64,000 bases of DNA. It comes from Bacteroides ndongoniae. GTDB lineage: Bacteria > Bacteroidota > Bacteroidia > Bacteroidales > Bacteroidaceae. Shown here piece after piece: positions 53,474-61,091 of this stretch. A program made the translations under genes and the position numbers. Numbering within the stretch: position 1 is the first letter of the stretch; every line of letters begins with the position of its first letter. The notes under the pieces are model-generated. The model saw only the letters and a list, made by a program, of their open reading frames with translations, ran no database searches and had not been told where the DNA came from. The stretch is taken from assembly GCF_900108345.1 (NCBI RefSeq), contig NZ_FNVV01000014.1, forward strand, positions 620,001 to 684,000. The letters are read 5' to 3'.

Positions 53474-53817
53474 AATACATTATTTTTATCGTTAAAATAT
53501 TCTTTTCTTATTTCTTCTGCCCGTTGTATTTCTTTTTGCGGGGTTTTCTGCGTTTTCTTTATGATTCCGTGTGTGGCAACAACAAGTGTTTCTGTATCCC
53601 AAAAAGCGAACAACCTGTAGCATATACCACTAAACAATGTGCGCAACTCCCAGATTTCGGAATTATCCAGTTTCTTAAATAGATTATTATCCATTACTCC
53701 ACTTTCCAGTTTACGAATGTTATAAGTAATCTTCTGCTACGCTTTAACAGGTTGAAGCCTCACAAAATTTTCAGTTTCTTCACTCAATATGACTTTTATA
53801 TTTTTTACTTCCATCAT
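53470..53817 (-). pseudogene. HigB/Gp49-type toxin gene with in-frame amber codon
   Basis: Reading from ATG 53817: MMEVKNIKVILSEETENFV, then RLQPVKA, a TAG at 53739-53737, then QKITYNIRKLESGV followed in the same frame by MDNNLFKKLDNSEIWELRTL. The distance from start to TAG is exactly 26 codons and the downstream part is open to 53470, so there is one nonsense change and no frameshift. The downstream part has the family core SEIWELRTLFSGICYRLFAF and HGIIKKTQKTPQKEIQRAEE. Without readthrough only a 26-residue peptide or, from ATG 53694, a 74-residue C-terminal fragment can be made. The toxin is probably inactive; the antitoxin is intact. Confidence 0.8.
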
Positions 53818-53832
53818 ATTTAACTTCAAATG

Positions 53833-53864
53833 CAAAGGTAGCTATTTGTTTCCAAATAAGCAAA
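53833..53864 (-). promoter_or_regulatory. Complete sigma-ABfr promoter of the toxin-antitoxin genes
   Basis: Minus-strand -7 TACCTTTG (53833-53840) and -33 TTTG (53861-53864), 20 bases apart. It places the toxin start at 53817 or 53814, confirming that the region upstream of 53694 belonged to the gene. Confidence 0.7.
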
Positions 53865-54018
53865 CAAAAAAATATAATCTCTGTGCCCCCCCGTGTCCTC
53901 CGTGGTAAATTATAAAAGATGATTATACCCACGAGAGGGAGGAACCAATGTTTCAATCAGATTGGTATCAATATAACATTCAGGGATAATGCAATTGTCA
54001 TTCATATTGTTTAAGCTG

Positions 54019-54403
54019 TTATTTCAAGAACATATCTCCGTTAAAGAACAAATCAATCCCGTCATCGTAAACCTCTTCCAATTCATTGTCTGACAATTTG
54101 CGGACAATGTTTTTCCCATCTTGTAAATCAACAAGGTATATCGCCACATCCTTATCTTTTTTTTCCAAAAAATCATTCACTACATACGGACTATGAGTCG
54201 TAATGAAATACTGGTTACTCTCATCATCCAGAATGCAGTTTGTCACTTTGGAAATATATGGCGGGTACGAATGCGCTTCTATCTCTTCGAGCATAATCAC
54301 AGAATTCCGGTTCCCCTCAATGACCGATTTATAAAAAATCAATCTCTGCAAAGTTGCCGAAACCGAAAAGAAAGGTCTACCCGTTCCAATGCCACTTCAT
54401 CAT
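54019..54403 (-). pseudogene. C-terminal fragment of an AAA/OLD-like ATPase
   Basis: An in-frame stretch begins after stop codons near 54403 with SGIGTGRPFFSVSATLQRLI and continues to KSVIEGNRNSVIMLEEIEAH, FITTHSPYVVNDFL and ends at 54019. These are the signature-like, Walker B-like (IMLEE) and H-loop (TTHSPYV) parts of a RecF/OLD-class ATPase; the N-terminal half with Walker A is missing. No ATG fits (the first apparent start at 54351 is TTG). Remnant of a gene, probably of the same class as the intact ATPase at 54735, whose left end was replaced by repeat DNA (DR-C begins at 54435). Confidence 0.75.
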
Positions 54404-54434
54404 CTCCAGCTTGCACCATTATAGTCCGGGAAAC

Positions 54435-54625
54435 AAAACACAGATTAACACAGAATAAATCGTTTACTAATTTCCTTTAGGACGGATTACACGGAAATTC
54501 ACGGATAAAACTGCGTGAGTATTTAAGTACCGATTAACACAGACTAAATAATCTGTGATAATCTGCGTCAATCTGCGTTTCACTTCACACAATCCTCTGT
54601 GCCCCCCGTGTCCTCCGTGGTGAAA
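54435..54625. repeat. Direct repeat DR-C, left copy (191 bp)
   Basis: Starts AAAACACAGATTAACACAGA and ends GTGTCCTCCGTGGTGAAA. The copy at 56492-56684 has the same orientation; the first about 140 bases differ at only one or two positions and the rest at a handful. Contains the CACGGATTACACGG-type core shared with other gaps in this window. Confidence 0.85.
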
Positions 54626-54682
54626 GGAAGGTTCTGGCTTGAAGGTTTTAGGTAATCTTATACTATCTTTTTGATAACAGGA

Positions 54683-54713
54683 TTTGACTATGCCGAACCT
54701 TTCATTATCTTTG
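54683..54713 (+). promoter_or_regulatory. Complete sigma-ABfr promoter of the ATPase-TOPRIM operon
   Basis: -33 TTTG (54683-54686) and -7 TATCTTTG (54706-54713), 19 bases apart; leader about 15 bases to ATG 54735. Confidence 0.75.
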
Positions 54714-54734
54714 CAATCATAAATCCGTGTTATT

Positions 54735-55781
54735 ATGAGTAAATGTTATAATAAAATATTAATTAGCAATTTCAGAGGATTCGACCATCTATTCATAAAT
54801 GATTTTGCTAATGTCAATGTTTTCGTTGGAGCGAATAATGTAGGAAAAACTTCAATACTGGAGGCTCTGTTTATGTTATCAGGAATGTCGAATCCACTCA
54901 TGCCGACAAAGGTTAACTATTGGAGAACATTGACTACGGCTACCGTGGACAGTGCCAGATATTTATTTCATAATTTGGATTTTACACAAAAGCCGGTATT
55001 GGAGGCTGGTATGAAAGAAGGGATTAGAAAACTTACTTTTGTCCCTGTAATGGCAAATGATGTGGCTGATATTACTTCAAGCGGAATGTCTTCCAGAACG
55101 ACCATTAAACAGCTGGATTTGGATTTTGACGTTGTCGAAGGAGAAGGATATACTTATCATACGAGATTATATACAGATGCAGTAGGAAATATGCAGCAAA
55201 TGGTAGCTAGTGGTTATCAAGAGGATATGAATTGCCTGTTCATTTCTGCTGATAAAAATGATAATAACGCTACATCCAATTTTGCCTTACTGGTAAAAAG
55301 AAATAGGAAACAGGAGGTGGTTGACGCGTTGCGCAATTTCGATCCAGAGATAGAGGCAATTGAGGCATTGCCGGATGGGTTGTTCCTGAAAATGGAAAAA
55401 GTACAGGAATTGTTACCTATCGGTATGGCTGGAGATGGTGTCAGGCGCATGATTAACATTCTTTCGACTATAGCGAATGAGGACTATCATACCGTTTTGA
55501 TAGACGAAATAGACAATGGATTACATTATAGCGCGCACAAATGTATGTGGAAGACAATTCTTAGTTTTGTAAAACAGCGGAATATGCAAATTTTTGTGAC
55601 GACCCATAACTTGGATTGTATACAGGGATTGAAAAATGCAATACAGGAAAATGAAACCTTTCAGGAACTGGTTCATGTATATAATATTGCTAAAACCAAA
55701 AACAAAGGGCATCAGGCATATAAATATACGTATGAGGAACTAAAAGAAGCCATTGATAACGAAATAGAAATCAGAAGATGA
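54735..55781 (+). CDS. OLD/AriA-like AAA ATPase of a two-gene defence-like module
   Basis: 348 residues. N-terminal ILISNFRGFDHLFINDFANV is the RecF/OLD strand pair; Walker A is VGANNVGKTSILEALF (31-46). Near the C-terminus, PIGMAGDGVRRMINIL (about 228-243) is the ABC-type signature region, HTVLIDEIDNGLHYSA is Walker B with the catalytic acidic residue, and MQIFVTTHNLDCI is the H-loop. The middle (about 60-200) is variable and may form the sensing insertion. There is no nuclease domain, unlike single-chain OLD proteins; the TOPRIM function is in the next gene, whose start overlaps by 4 bases (ATGA). Arrangement resembles PARIS (AriA + AriB). AT-rich, with its own strong promoter. Confidence 0.88.
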   Translation: MSKCYNKILISNFRGFDHLFINDFANVNVFVGANNVGKTSILEALFMLSGMSNPLMPTKVNYWRTLTTATVDSARYLFHNLDFTQKPVLEAGMKEGIRKLTFVPVMANDVADITSSGMSSRTTIKQLDLDFDVVEGEGYTYHTRLYTDAVGNMQQMVASGYQEDMNCLFISADKNDNNATSNFALLVKRNRKQEVVDALRNFDPEIEAIEALPDGLFLKMEKVQELLPIGMAGDGVRRMINILSTIANEDYHTVLIDEIDNGLHYSAHKCMWKTILSFVKQRNMQIFVTTHNLDCIQGLKNAIQENETFQELVHVYNIAKTKNKGHQAYKYTYEELKEAIDNEIEIRR

Positions 55782-56401
55782 AGGAAGATTATCGGATTTT
55801 TGTAGAAGGAATTGCTGACGAATGCTTTCTGAGGCAACTGATTGGATATCATTGGGGACAAGTCAAAGAGGATAGCATCATTATTACTGGAGGGTATACA
55901 AACTTATTGTCTGCAAAAACAGGAAATACGTACGCTAATCAGATGAAAAGAAATTCAGATGATGGAGGTGTTAATCTTGTTATTTTCGATGCGGATGATG
56001 ATTGTGAGAAACGACGAAAAGAATTATTGGAATGGAAAAATAAAGTAGGAGTTGAATTTGAACTATTTTTGTTTCCGGATGATAAGGCTGCAGGAGAATT
56101 GGAGGATCTGCTGGAACAAATTATTAATTCAGACAACCGACCGGTAATGAATTGTTGGAGAATGTATGAAGATTCACTTAAAGATATCATCTTGCCTTGG
56201 AAAGGTGGGATGCCTTTGACTATCCCTGCAAAGAAAACTAAGATATATGCATATCTGGAAGTCCTGCTAGGAGATTCCAAGTCGGAAAAGAAAAAAATTA
56301 AGGAAGCGAATAGGGACTATACCAATACCAATCATTGGGACTTACATAGCCAGAAACTGTGGGAAGGAATATTGGGATTCTTGTGCATACATTTGTTTTA
56401 A
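55778..56401 (+). CDS. TOPRIM-domain protein (DUF3226/OLD-type) of the two-gene module
   Basis: 207 residues. TOPRIM features: Glu10 in RIFVEGIADECFLRQLI, the acidic triad in NLVIFDADDDCEKRR (Asp71, Asp73), and the DUF3226-type FLFPDDKAAGELEDLLEQII (about 98-117). These match metal-binding sites of OLD-family nucleases. It lacks any ATPase, which is supplied by the overlapping upstream gene. In PARIS the effector TOPRIM (AriB) is DUF4435 rather than DUF3226, so this may be a separate or variant system. Likely effector nuclease acting on tRNA or DNA (inference). Confidence 0.85.
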   Translation: MKEDYRIFVEGIADECFLRQLIGYHWGQVKEDSIIITGGYTNLLSAKTGNTYANQMKRNSDDGGVNLVIFDADDDCEKRRKELLEWKNKVGVEFELFLFPDDKAAGELEDLLEQIINSDNRPVMNCWRMYEDSLKDIILPWKGGMPLTIPAKKTKIYAYLEVLLGDSKSEKKKIKEANRDYTNTNHWDLHSQKLWEGILGFLCIHLF

Positions 56402-56405
56402 GATA

Positions 56406-56470
56406 TTTAAGCTTCGGAATTAATATCTCTCTAGTAGTTAAGAAGTAAGAAGTTAAGCCAATACCTTTGT
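56406..56470. repeat. Dispersed repeat DR-E, left copy (right copy 63025-63096)
   Basis: TTTAAGCTTCGGAATTAATA, then AGTTAAGAAGTAAGAAGTTA and AGCCAATACCTTT. The copy at 63025-63096 has the same order with substitutions and small length changes, in the same orientation. Confidence 0.65.
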
Positions 56471-56491
56471 GAAAAAGGATACGTTCATGAA

Positions 56492-56684
56492 AAAACACAG
56501 ATTAACACAGAATAAATCGTTTACTAATTTCCTTTAGGACGGATTACACGGAAATTCACGGATAAAACTGCGTGAATATTTAAGTACCGATTAACACAGA
56601 CTAAATAATCTGTGATAATCTGCGTTCATCTGCGTTTCCCCCTCACACAATCCTCTGTGCAACCCCGTGTCCTCTGTGGTGAAA
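56492..56684. repeat. Direct repeat DR-C, right copy (193 bp)
   Basis: Same orientation as 54435-54625. Main differences: GTGAATATT for GTGAGTATT, GCGTTCATCTG for GCGTCAATCTG, and GTGCAACCCCG for GTGCCCCCCG. The pair brackets 54735-56401, so recombination between them would remove or insert about 2.06 kb. Confidence 0.85.
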
Positions 56685-56690
56685 TTTCCC

Positions 56691-56752
56691 CATTAGCCTC
56701 GCTCAAAACCTCTTTTGATTTTTTACAAAGAAGTATACTCCTCATTCTTCAT
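56691..56752. repeat. Direct repeat DR-D, left copy (right copy 61819-61880)
   Basis: CATTAGCCTCGCTCAAAACC, TCTTTTGATTTTTTACAAAG and AAGTATACTCCTCATTCTTC in series. The right copy differs at about six positions. The pair brackets the S26-ABC, OmpA and sugar transferase genes. Confidence 0.75.
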
Positions 56753-56755
56753 TCT

Positions 56756-58810
56756 TCATTCCTCATTCTTCATTTTCACCACCTGTCCGCATCGCTCCGC
56801 CACTGCCGCATGATGCGTCACAAAAATAAAGGTCCGGTCCGTATAATCCCGTTCCAGGTTCTCCATCAATATCCGTTCCGTCTCCTCATCCAGCGCCGAT
56901 GTCGCTTCGTCCAGCAACAATATCGAACTGTTGCGCAACAAAGCGCGGGCAATGGCAATTCGCTGCGCCTGCCCTTCACTCAGTCCGCTGCCCTGTTCCC
57001 CGATAAACGAATCCAAACCGTTGGGCAAAGCAAACACAAAATCCGCAACAGCCGTCCGCAAAGCCCGGCACATTTCTTCCCCCGTCGCTTCCGGATTTCC
57101 CATCCGCAAGTTCTCACGGATCGTCCCGCTGAACAACGTGTTCCCTTGAGGCACATACGTAAAGTTACACCGCGTACGCGCCGACACCTCCACCGTCTCC
57201 TTTCCCGTCCTCAGCCGGATAGCTCCCGCCTGCGGTTTGTCGAATGCCAGCAACAGTCGCACCAATGTTGTCTTGCCTGCTCCGGTCTCGCCCATCACCG
57301 CCGTACGGCTCCCGGCCGGGAAACGGCACGAAAAGTTGTGGAACACCGGTCGGTCCCCCGGAGCATACGCAAAGTCTATCCCTTCCACGTCCACATCCGG
57401 CGTCTCTGCCAGCCGCAAAGAACTTCCCGCTTCCTCTTCCGGCAAACTCTCCAGCTCCCTCAACCGGCGAACCGATGCCATCCCCTCCACCAGCGAAGGA
57501 ATCAGCCGAGCCATGTCCCATACAGGCTGCTGTATCTTCCCCACCAGTTGCAGAAAAGCCGCCATCGTACCGAATGTGATGCTGCCGTCACTCAGTCCCC
57601 ATACTCCCCAACAGAATGCCACCAGATAGCCGCCCGAGAAAGCCCCCGACACACAGGCACGGGTCCATATCGAGAAACGGGTACGCTTCAGCAGGCGCAT
57701 CCGCAAACTCTCCTGTTCCCCCTCCAGTCTATGAAGCCGTTTCCTGCCTATTTCCAGAGCCCGTACCACATTCCGCTGCTGCAGACTTTCCTGAATCACC
57801 GCCTGTATCCGGCTGTCCGTCCTCCTGATCCGGCTTGCATAGCCATACATACGCTTCATGTACAGCCGGCTTCCCAGCAGGAAAAAGGGCAGAATCCCTA
57901 CCACCAGCCAGACCAGTCGCGCATCCAGCCAGTAAAAGAAAGCAAAAGCCGCCAGCAGCTGTATGCCCAGAATCACAAAGGCCGGCAGAGTCATCGTCAG
58001 CAGACTGGTCAGAGTTGCTGTATCTCCTGCTACCCTGTTCATCACGTCTCCGGTATGGAAACGTTCCAGTTCCTTCCAGCGGCTCCGCAACAGGTGACCG
58101 AAAATCCGGTATCTCAATCCGTTTCCCATCCCGACCTGTGCCCGCACAGCCACCCAGTTGTCCCATGCATTGCACGCCAGTTGCAGCAGCATGTTCACGA
58201 CCAACACACCAGCCCAAAGTGGAAGTTCCTCTGCCCTCCCCTCCGTAGCCGCGTCAATAGCCTGTTTGGAAAAATAAATGAACAATAGCGAAAGCCCCAC
58301 CGACAGCACCCCTGTCAGGCAGCTCAGCCCTACACTCCTGCCATGCCCGCCCAGTGCCTGCCTCAAATAAGCCAACATACCGTGAACCTTCTGCCGGTAA
58401 CGCCTGCCAGCCAACACCTTCATCCAGACGGCCGAATAGCAGCGCCAAACCTTTCCATCCACTTCATACGTCCGCCCTTTGCGTTCCATGGCAACCGCCT
58501 TTCCCAACACCTCCTGCAGTCCGGTCTCTTCCGTTGTCTCATTGGCATCTCCCTGCAACAGCAAACGGGTTCCCCGCCGTTCTACAACCCGGTGAAGCAC
58601 GGTACTTCCGCCGTCGTTCACACCAGCCAGCACCACGTCTCCCGGCGACAGTTCTTCAGCCCGACAGCCACACAGCGTAACCCTGTCCCGTCCGTCCGTC
58701 AAAAACGGTTTCATACTGTTCCCTTTCACCGGTATGGTCACCGTTTTTCCTTCCCGCAACCATCCGGCAATCTCTGCCATCAAAATTTCATTATCAAAAA
58801 ACTTTTTCAT
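56756..58810 (-). CDS. S26-type signal-peptidase-like domain fused to ABC exporter
   Basis: 684 residues from ATG 58810 (ATG 58834 also possible but lies in a terminator stem). Residues about 15-105 are an S24/S26 peptidase-like domain: KGNSMKPFLTDGRDRVTL with Ser32, GDVVLAGV, and STVLHRVVERRGTRLLLQGD with His73, the Ser-His pair of archaeal/ER-type signal peptidases. From about 145: six transmembrane helices of a type IV ABC exporter (LSVGLSLLFIYFSKQAIDAA; ERFHTGDVMNRVAGD), then the ATPase with Walker A MGETGAGKTTLVRLLL, signature GLSEGQAQRIAIARALL, Walker B SILLLDEATSALDEET and H-loop FVTHHAAVA. A peptidase joined to an exporter recalls peptidase-containing (C39) peptide exporters, but with a different protease. 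GC-rich and convergent with the ATPase-TOPRIM operon. Confidence 0.87.
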   Translation of the reverse strand: MKKFFDNEILMAEIAGWLREGKTVTIPVKGNSMKPFLTDGRDRVTLCGCRAEELSPGDVVLAGVNDGGSTVLHRVVERRGTRLLLQGDANETTEETGLQEVLGKAVAMERKGRTYEVDGKVWRCYSAVWMKVLAGRRYRQKVHGMLAYLRQALGGHGRSVGLSCLTGVLSVGLSLLFIYFSKQAIDAATEGRAEELPLWAGVLVVNMLLQLACNAWDNWVAVRAQVGMGNGLRYRIFGHLLRSRWKELERFHTGDVMNRVAGDTATLTSLLTMTLPAFVILGIQLLAAFAFFYWLDARLVWLVVGILPFFLLGSRLYMKRMYGYASRIRRTDSRIQAVIQESLQQRNVVRALEIGRKRLHRLEGEQESLRMRLLKRTRFSIWTRACVSGAFSGGYLVAFCWGVWGLSDGSITFGTMAAFLQLVGKIQQPVWDMARLIPSLVEGMASVRRLRELESLPEEEAGSSLRLAETPDVDVEGIDFAYAPGDRPVFHNFSCRFPAGSRTAVMGETGAGKTTLVRLLLAFDKPQAGAIRLRTGKETVEVSARTRCNFTYVPQGNTLFSGTIRENLRMGNPEATGEEMCRALRTAVADFVFALPNGLDSFIGEQGSGLSEGQAQRIAIARALLRNSSILLLDEATSALDEETERILMENLERDYTDRTFIFVTHHAAVAERCGQVVKMKNEE

Positions 58811-58831
58811 CCTCTTTTTGCAAAACGAAAA

Positions 58832-58863
58832 CAAGCCATGCCGCTAAAAAGCGACATGGCTTG
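58832..58863 (-). terminator. Terminator of the OmpA-family gene
   Basis: Stem CAAGCCATG-c-CGCT (58832-58845) with AGCG-a-CATGGCTTG (58850-58863), loop AAAA; on the minus strand followed by TTTTCGTTTTGC. It lies immediately before the S26-ABC start. Confidence 0.75.
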
Positions 58864-58974
58864 ACAAACAAAACAAACAATCACTTATCTCGATAGATAA
58901 GTAACGCCTGCCCCGGCTTCGCTAAGCTCAAAGCAGGCTCCCGAATCACCTCACGGTGACTTTTTTATAATCCA
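58864..58974 (-). other. Hairpin-rich 3' untranslated region of the OmpA gene
   Basis: Three further small hairpins in 111 bases: TTATCT/AGATAA (about 58882-58899), GCCTGC/GCAGGC (about 58905-58937) and TCACC/GGTGA (about 58948-58960). Could stabilise the mRNA 3' end or be a processed small RNA. Confidence 0.45.
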
Positions 58975-60741
58975 TTAGTCAATTGCATAGAATATCCTTA
59001 CCTTTACACTACGCTTTACCTTGGCGTTCAATCCCTGAACACTTTCATCGTTCAGTTCCACAACCGGGTTCACCAGCGCATTTACCAAGAAGGCATTTCC
59101 AGGCATATTCTTGAATTTCGGATTTGTCTTCAACCAGTTCACTACCGTAAAGGCACGGTTGTAAGCCAGTTTCTTATTACGTTCCAGACCAATCTCCTCA
59201 GCATTTTCGCCAATGTAGTTGTCCTGGCTGGTTGCCAGACCTTCAGCCACCACATACAGCAGACGTCCCTTTTCAAAAATCTCGTTCAGTCTGCCCACCG
59301 TAGCCGAGTCACTGGCCAGTGCCACATTTCCTTTGTTATTCTCTACAGCCGCATATATATCCGCAAAGCTAACCAGCTTCGAGTCGGCTCCGGGGCGCAT
59401 GTTCTGTTCTACAATGCCCAGTCCGCTGTGTGCGTTCAGTCCGAACGACTGTCCCTCTTTATAGTTATCTTCACTGATCAGCTTCTGCATGGCAGTTTCC
59501 GTATCAACACGATAGTGCCATGTATTTCCCTGACAGTACATCGGTGCATAGTAGTAACCGGTCTGTTCCTTGAAACGGTTCATGCTTTCAGCGTCCATAC
59601 TCAGTGAAATCGGCGACAGCGACATTTCATATCCGCGTGTCACCCCTGCAATCTCCGGTGCTTCCCCTGCTTTCTGGGTCGGTATGTCCGAAGTCTTCAG
59701 CCCCGACAGACTGGCTCCCGATGCCAGACGCTTAGCCACTGCATCCGTATTGTCAAACTTGGTCTGGGTAAAGATACCCGAAGCCAGGTAATCGATGGCG
59801 TTCACCGGCGCATCCACCATGGTCGGCGCATCGTTACGTCCTGAATAGTTGTTCGGGAAGAACACATAGAATTCCAGTACTCCGTATTCCGGACACTCGT
59901 TGACGATGGTAGCCGGTGCAGCTATCACGTTGTTGATGTATACAGGGTTCTCACACGGCAGACATCTGTCCCAATGGCGTTTTTTAAAGTAATAAGTAAA
60001 GCCCACACTGAATCCTAAATTAGCATCAAACCACACACTGTTTTCCTTTGTTTTCTTCAAAGTAATACCATCGAAATTGGTCTGATACAACATGGCACGC
60101 GCTTTCAAATCCAATGAAAACTTCTTTTCCTTATCAAAGAAGCGGCTGTATTGCAACTCAAAATGCCCGCTCCACTCGTTACGCTGAGCTTTGATGGCCC
60201 TATGATGCAATCCGCCAATACCTACCGACGCAATGAACTGGTTCATCAACTTGTCCGATATCTTACCTTCGTAACCGCAAAACAAACGTGACAGATTAAA
60301 CATGGCACTCACATTCAGATCCCACCATTTGTTTTTCGACTTCAGGTAAGGTACCCCGTCTCCATTGGTCAACCAGTCACCATACGTGTAATGAGTATCT
60401 TCTTTACTGTAGCCTTTCGAATTACCGATACCGAACTGAAGTTTAGCACCAATGCCTGGCGTGAACCACTTACCGATTCCCACATTAAAGTCCGGCGATA
60501 ATAACCCCGAGAACTTTCCTACGCTGCCATAGTCACCCACGAAAGCATGCTCACCTATATTTGCCAAAATAAACCAGTTGTCCCAAAAACGATTGGTCAC
60601 AATCCGGTAATGATCATCCGTCGGTTGCGGAGTCTGATTGACTTCACATACCGTTGTGTCACTGCTGACGATCTCTTGCGCCGATGCACTGCCCCATCCT
60701 ACGGACAGCAACACCAGCATACTCCATACAAATTTTCTCAT
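58975..60741 (-). CDS. OmpA-family outer membrane protein
   Basis: 588 residues with signal peptide (MRKFVWSMLVLLSVGWGSASAQ). The first half (about 50-270) is a beta-barrel with aromatic-rich strands (NWFILANIGEHAFVGDYG; SVWFDANLGFSVGFTYYFKK). After a Cys-bearing turn (DRCLPCENP) the C-terminal half is periplasmic; the last about 130 residues resemble an OmpA/peptidoglycan-associated domain (VAEGLATSQDNY...GLERNKKLAYNRAFTVVNWL), though the usual NxxLSxxRA reads NKKLAYNRA. Large, abundant-type outer-membrane protein of Bacteroides. Single gene with its own terminator. Confidence 0.88.
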   Translation of the reverse strand: MRKFVWSMLVLLSVGWGSASAQEIVSSDTTVCEVNQTPQPTDDHYRIVTNRFWDNWFILANIGEHAFVGDYGSVGKFSGLLSPDFNVGIGKWFTPGIGAKLQFGIGNSKGYSKEDTHYTYGDWLTNGDGVPYLKSKNKWWDLNVSAMFNLSRLFCGYEGKISDKLMNQFIASVGIGGLHHRAIKAQRNEWSGHFELQYSRFFDKEKKFSLDLKARAMLYQTNFDGITLKKTKENSVWFDANLGFSVGFTYYFKKRHWDRCLPCENPVYINNVIAAPATIVNECPEYGVLEFYVFFPNNYSGRNDAPTMVDAPVNAIDYLASGIFTQTKFDNTDAVAKRLASGASLSGLKTSDIPTQKAGEAPEIAGVTRGYEMSLSPISLSMDAESMNRFKEQTGYYYAPMYCQGNTWHYRVDTETAMQKLISEDNYKEGQSFGLNAHSGLGIVEQNMRPGADSKLVSFADIYAAVENNKGNVALASDSATVGRLNEIFEKGRLLYVVAEGLATSQDNYIGENAEEIGLERNKKLAYNRAFTVVNWLKTNPKFKNMPGNAFLVNALVNPVVELNDESVQGLNAKVKRSVKVRIFYAID

Positions 60742-61091
60742 TTCTGTTTATAATTAATGTTTAAAAAATATTTTCAATTAAAAGTGTTTTCACCACAGAG
60801 GACATAGAGTTCCACAGAGGTTATATTTCAATGCGCACCACGGATTACAGAGAAAGACACAGATTAAATTCAAGATGCCGCGTGGGGAGGGTAAGTATCT
60901 GAGACTCTCCTCCTTCCAGAAGGAGGGGAGCCAGATAACATAACTAAGTTTCAGCACATCCTCATCTACAGATTAGTTAATGATTCAATCCGAAATAATC
61001 TGAGAAATCTGTGGTAAAACATCTCCCCTTTCAACTCACTAACTCTCCAACTCATCAACTTATCAACTCACCAACTCACCAACTAACCCAA
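60742..61091. other. Repeat-type gap between OmpA and sugar transferase genes
   Basis: 350 bases without a gene. Contains CACCACAGAGGACATAGAG and CACCACGGATTACAGAGAA units like those near 49670 and 54610, the CTCCTCCTTCCAGAAGGAGG hairpin (about 60905-60925), and a run of CAACTCACCAACTCA units (about 61024-61085). Confidence 0.55.

Larger units (their letters stand above)
54404..54734. other. Repeat-containing gap before the ATPase-TOPRIM pair
   Basis: 331 bases: DR-C left copy (54435-54625) and the promoter at 54683-54713. No gene. Confidence 0.6.
56402..56755. other. Repeat-filled gap after the ATPase-TOPRIM pair
   Basis: 354 bases, no gene. Contains DR-E left copy (56406-56470), DR-C right copy (56492-56684) and DR-D left copy (56691-56752), head to tail. 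Confidence 0.65.

Noticed and set aside
56612..58288. 558-codon open frame on the plus strand
   Set aside because: Antisense to the S26-ABC fusion; His/Pro/Arg/Ser-rich translation without domains, and its first part is repeat DNA.
61024..61090. CAACTCACCAACTCA run as possible CRISPR or coding repeat
   Set aside because: Degenerate 7-9 base units, no spacers, no reading frame.
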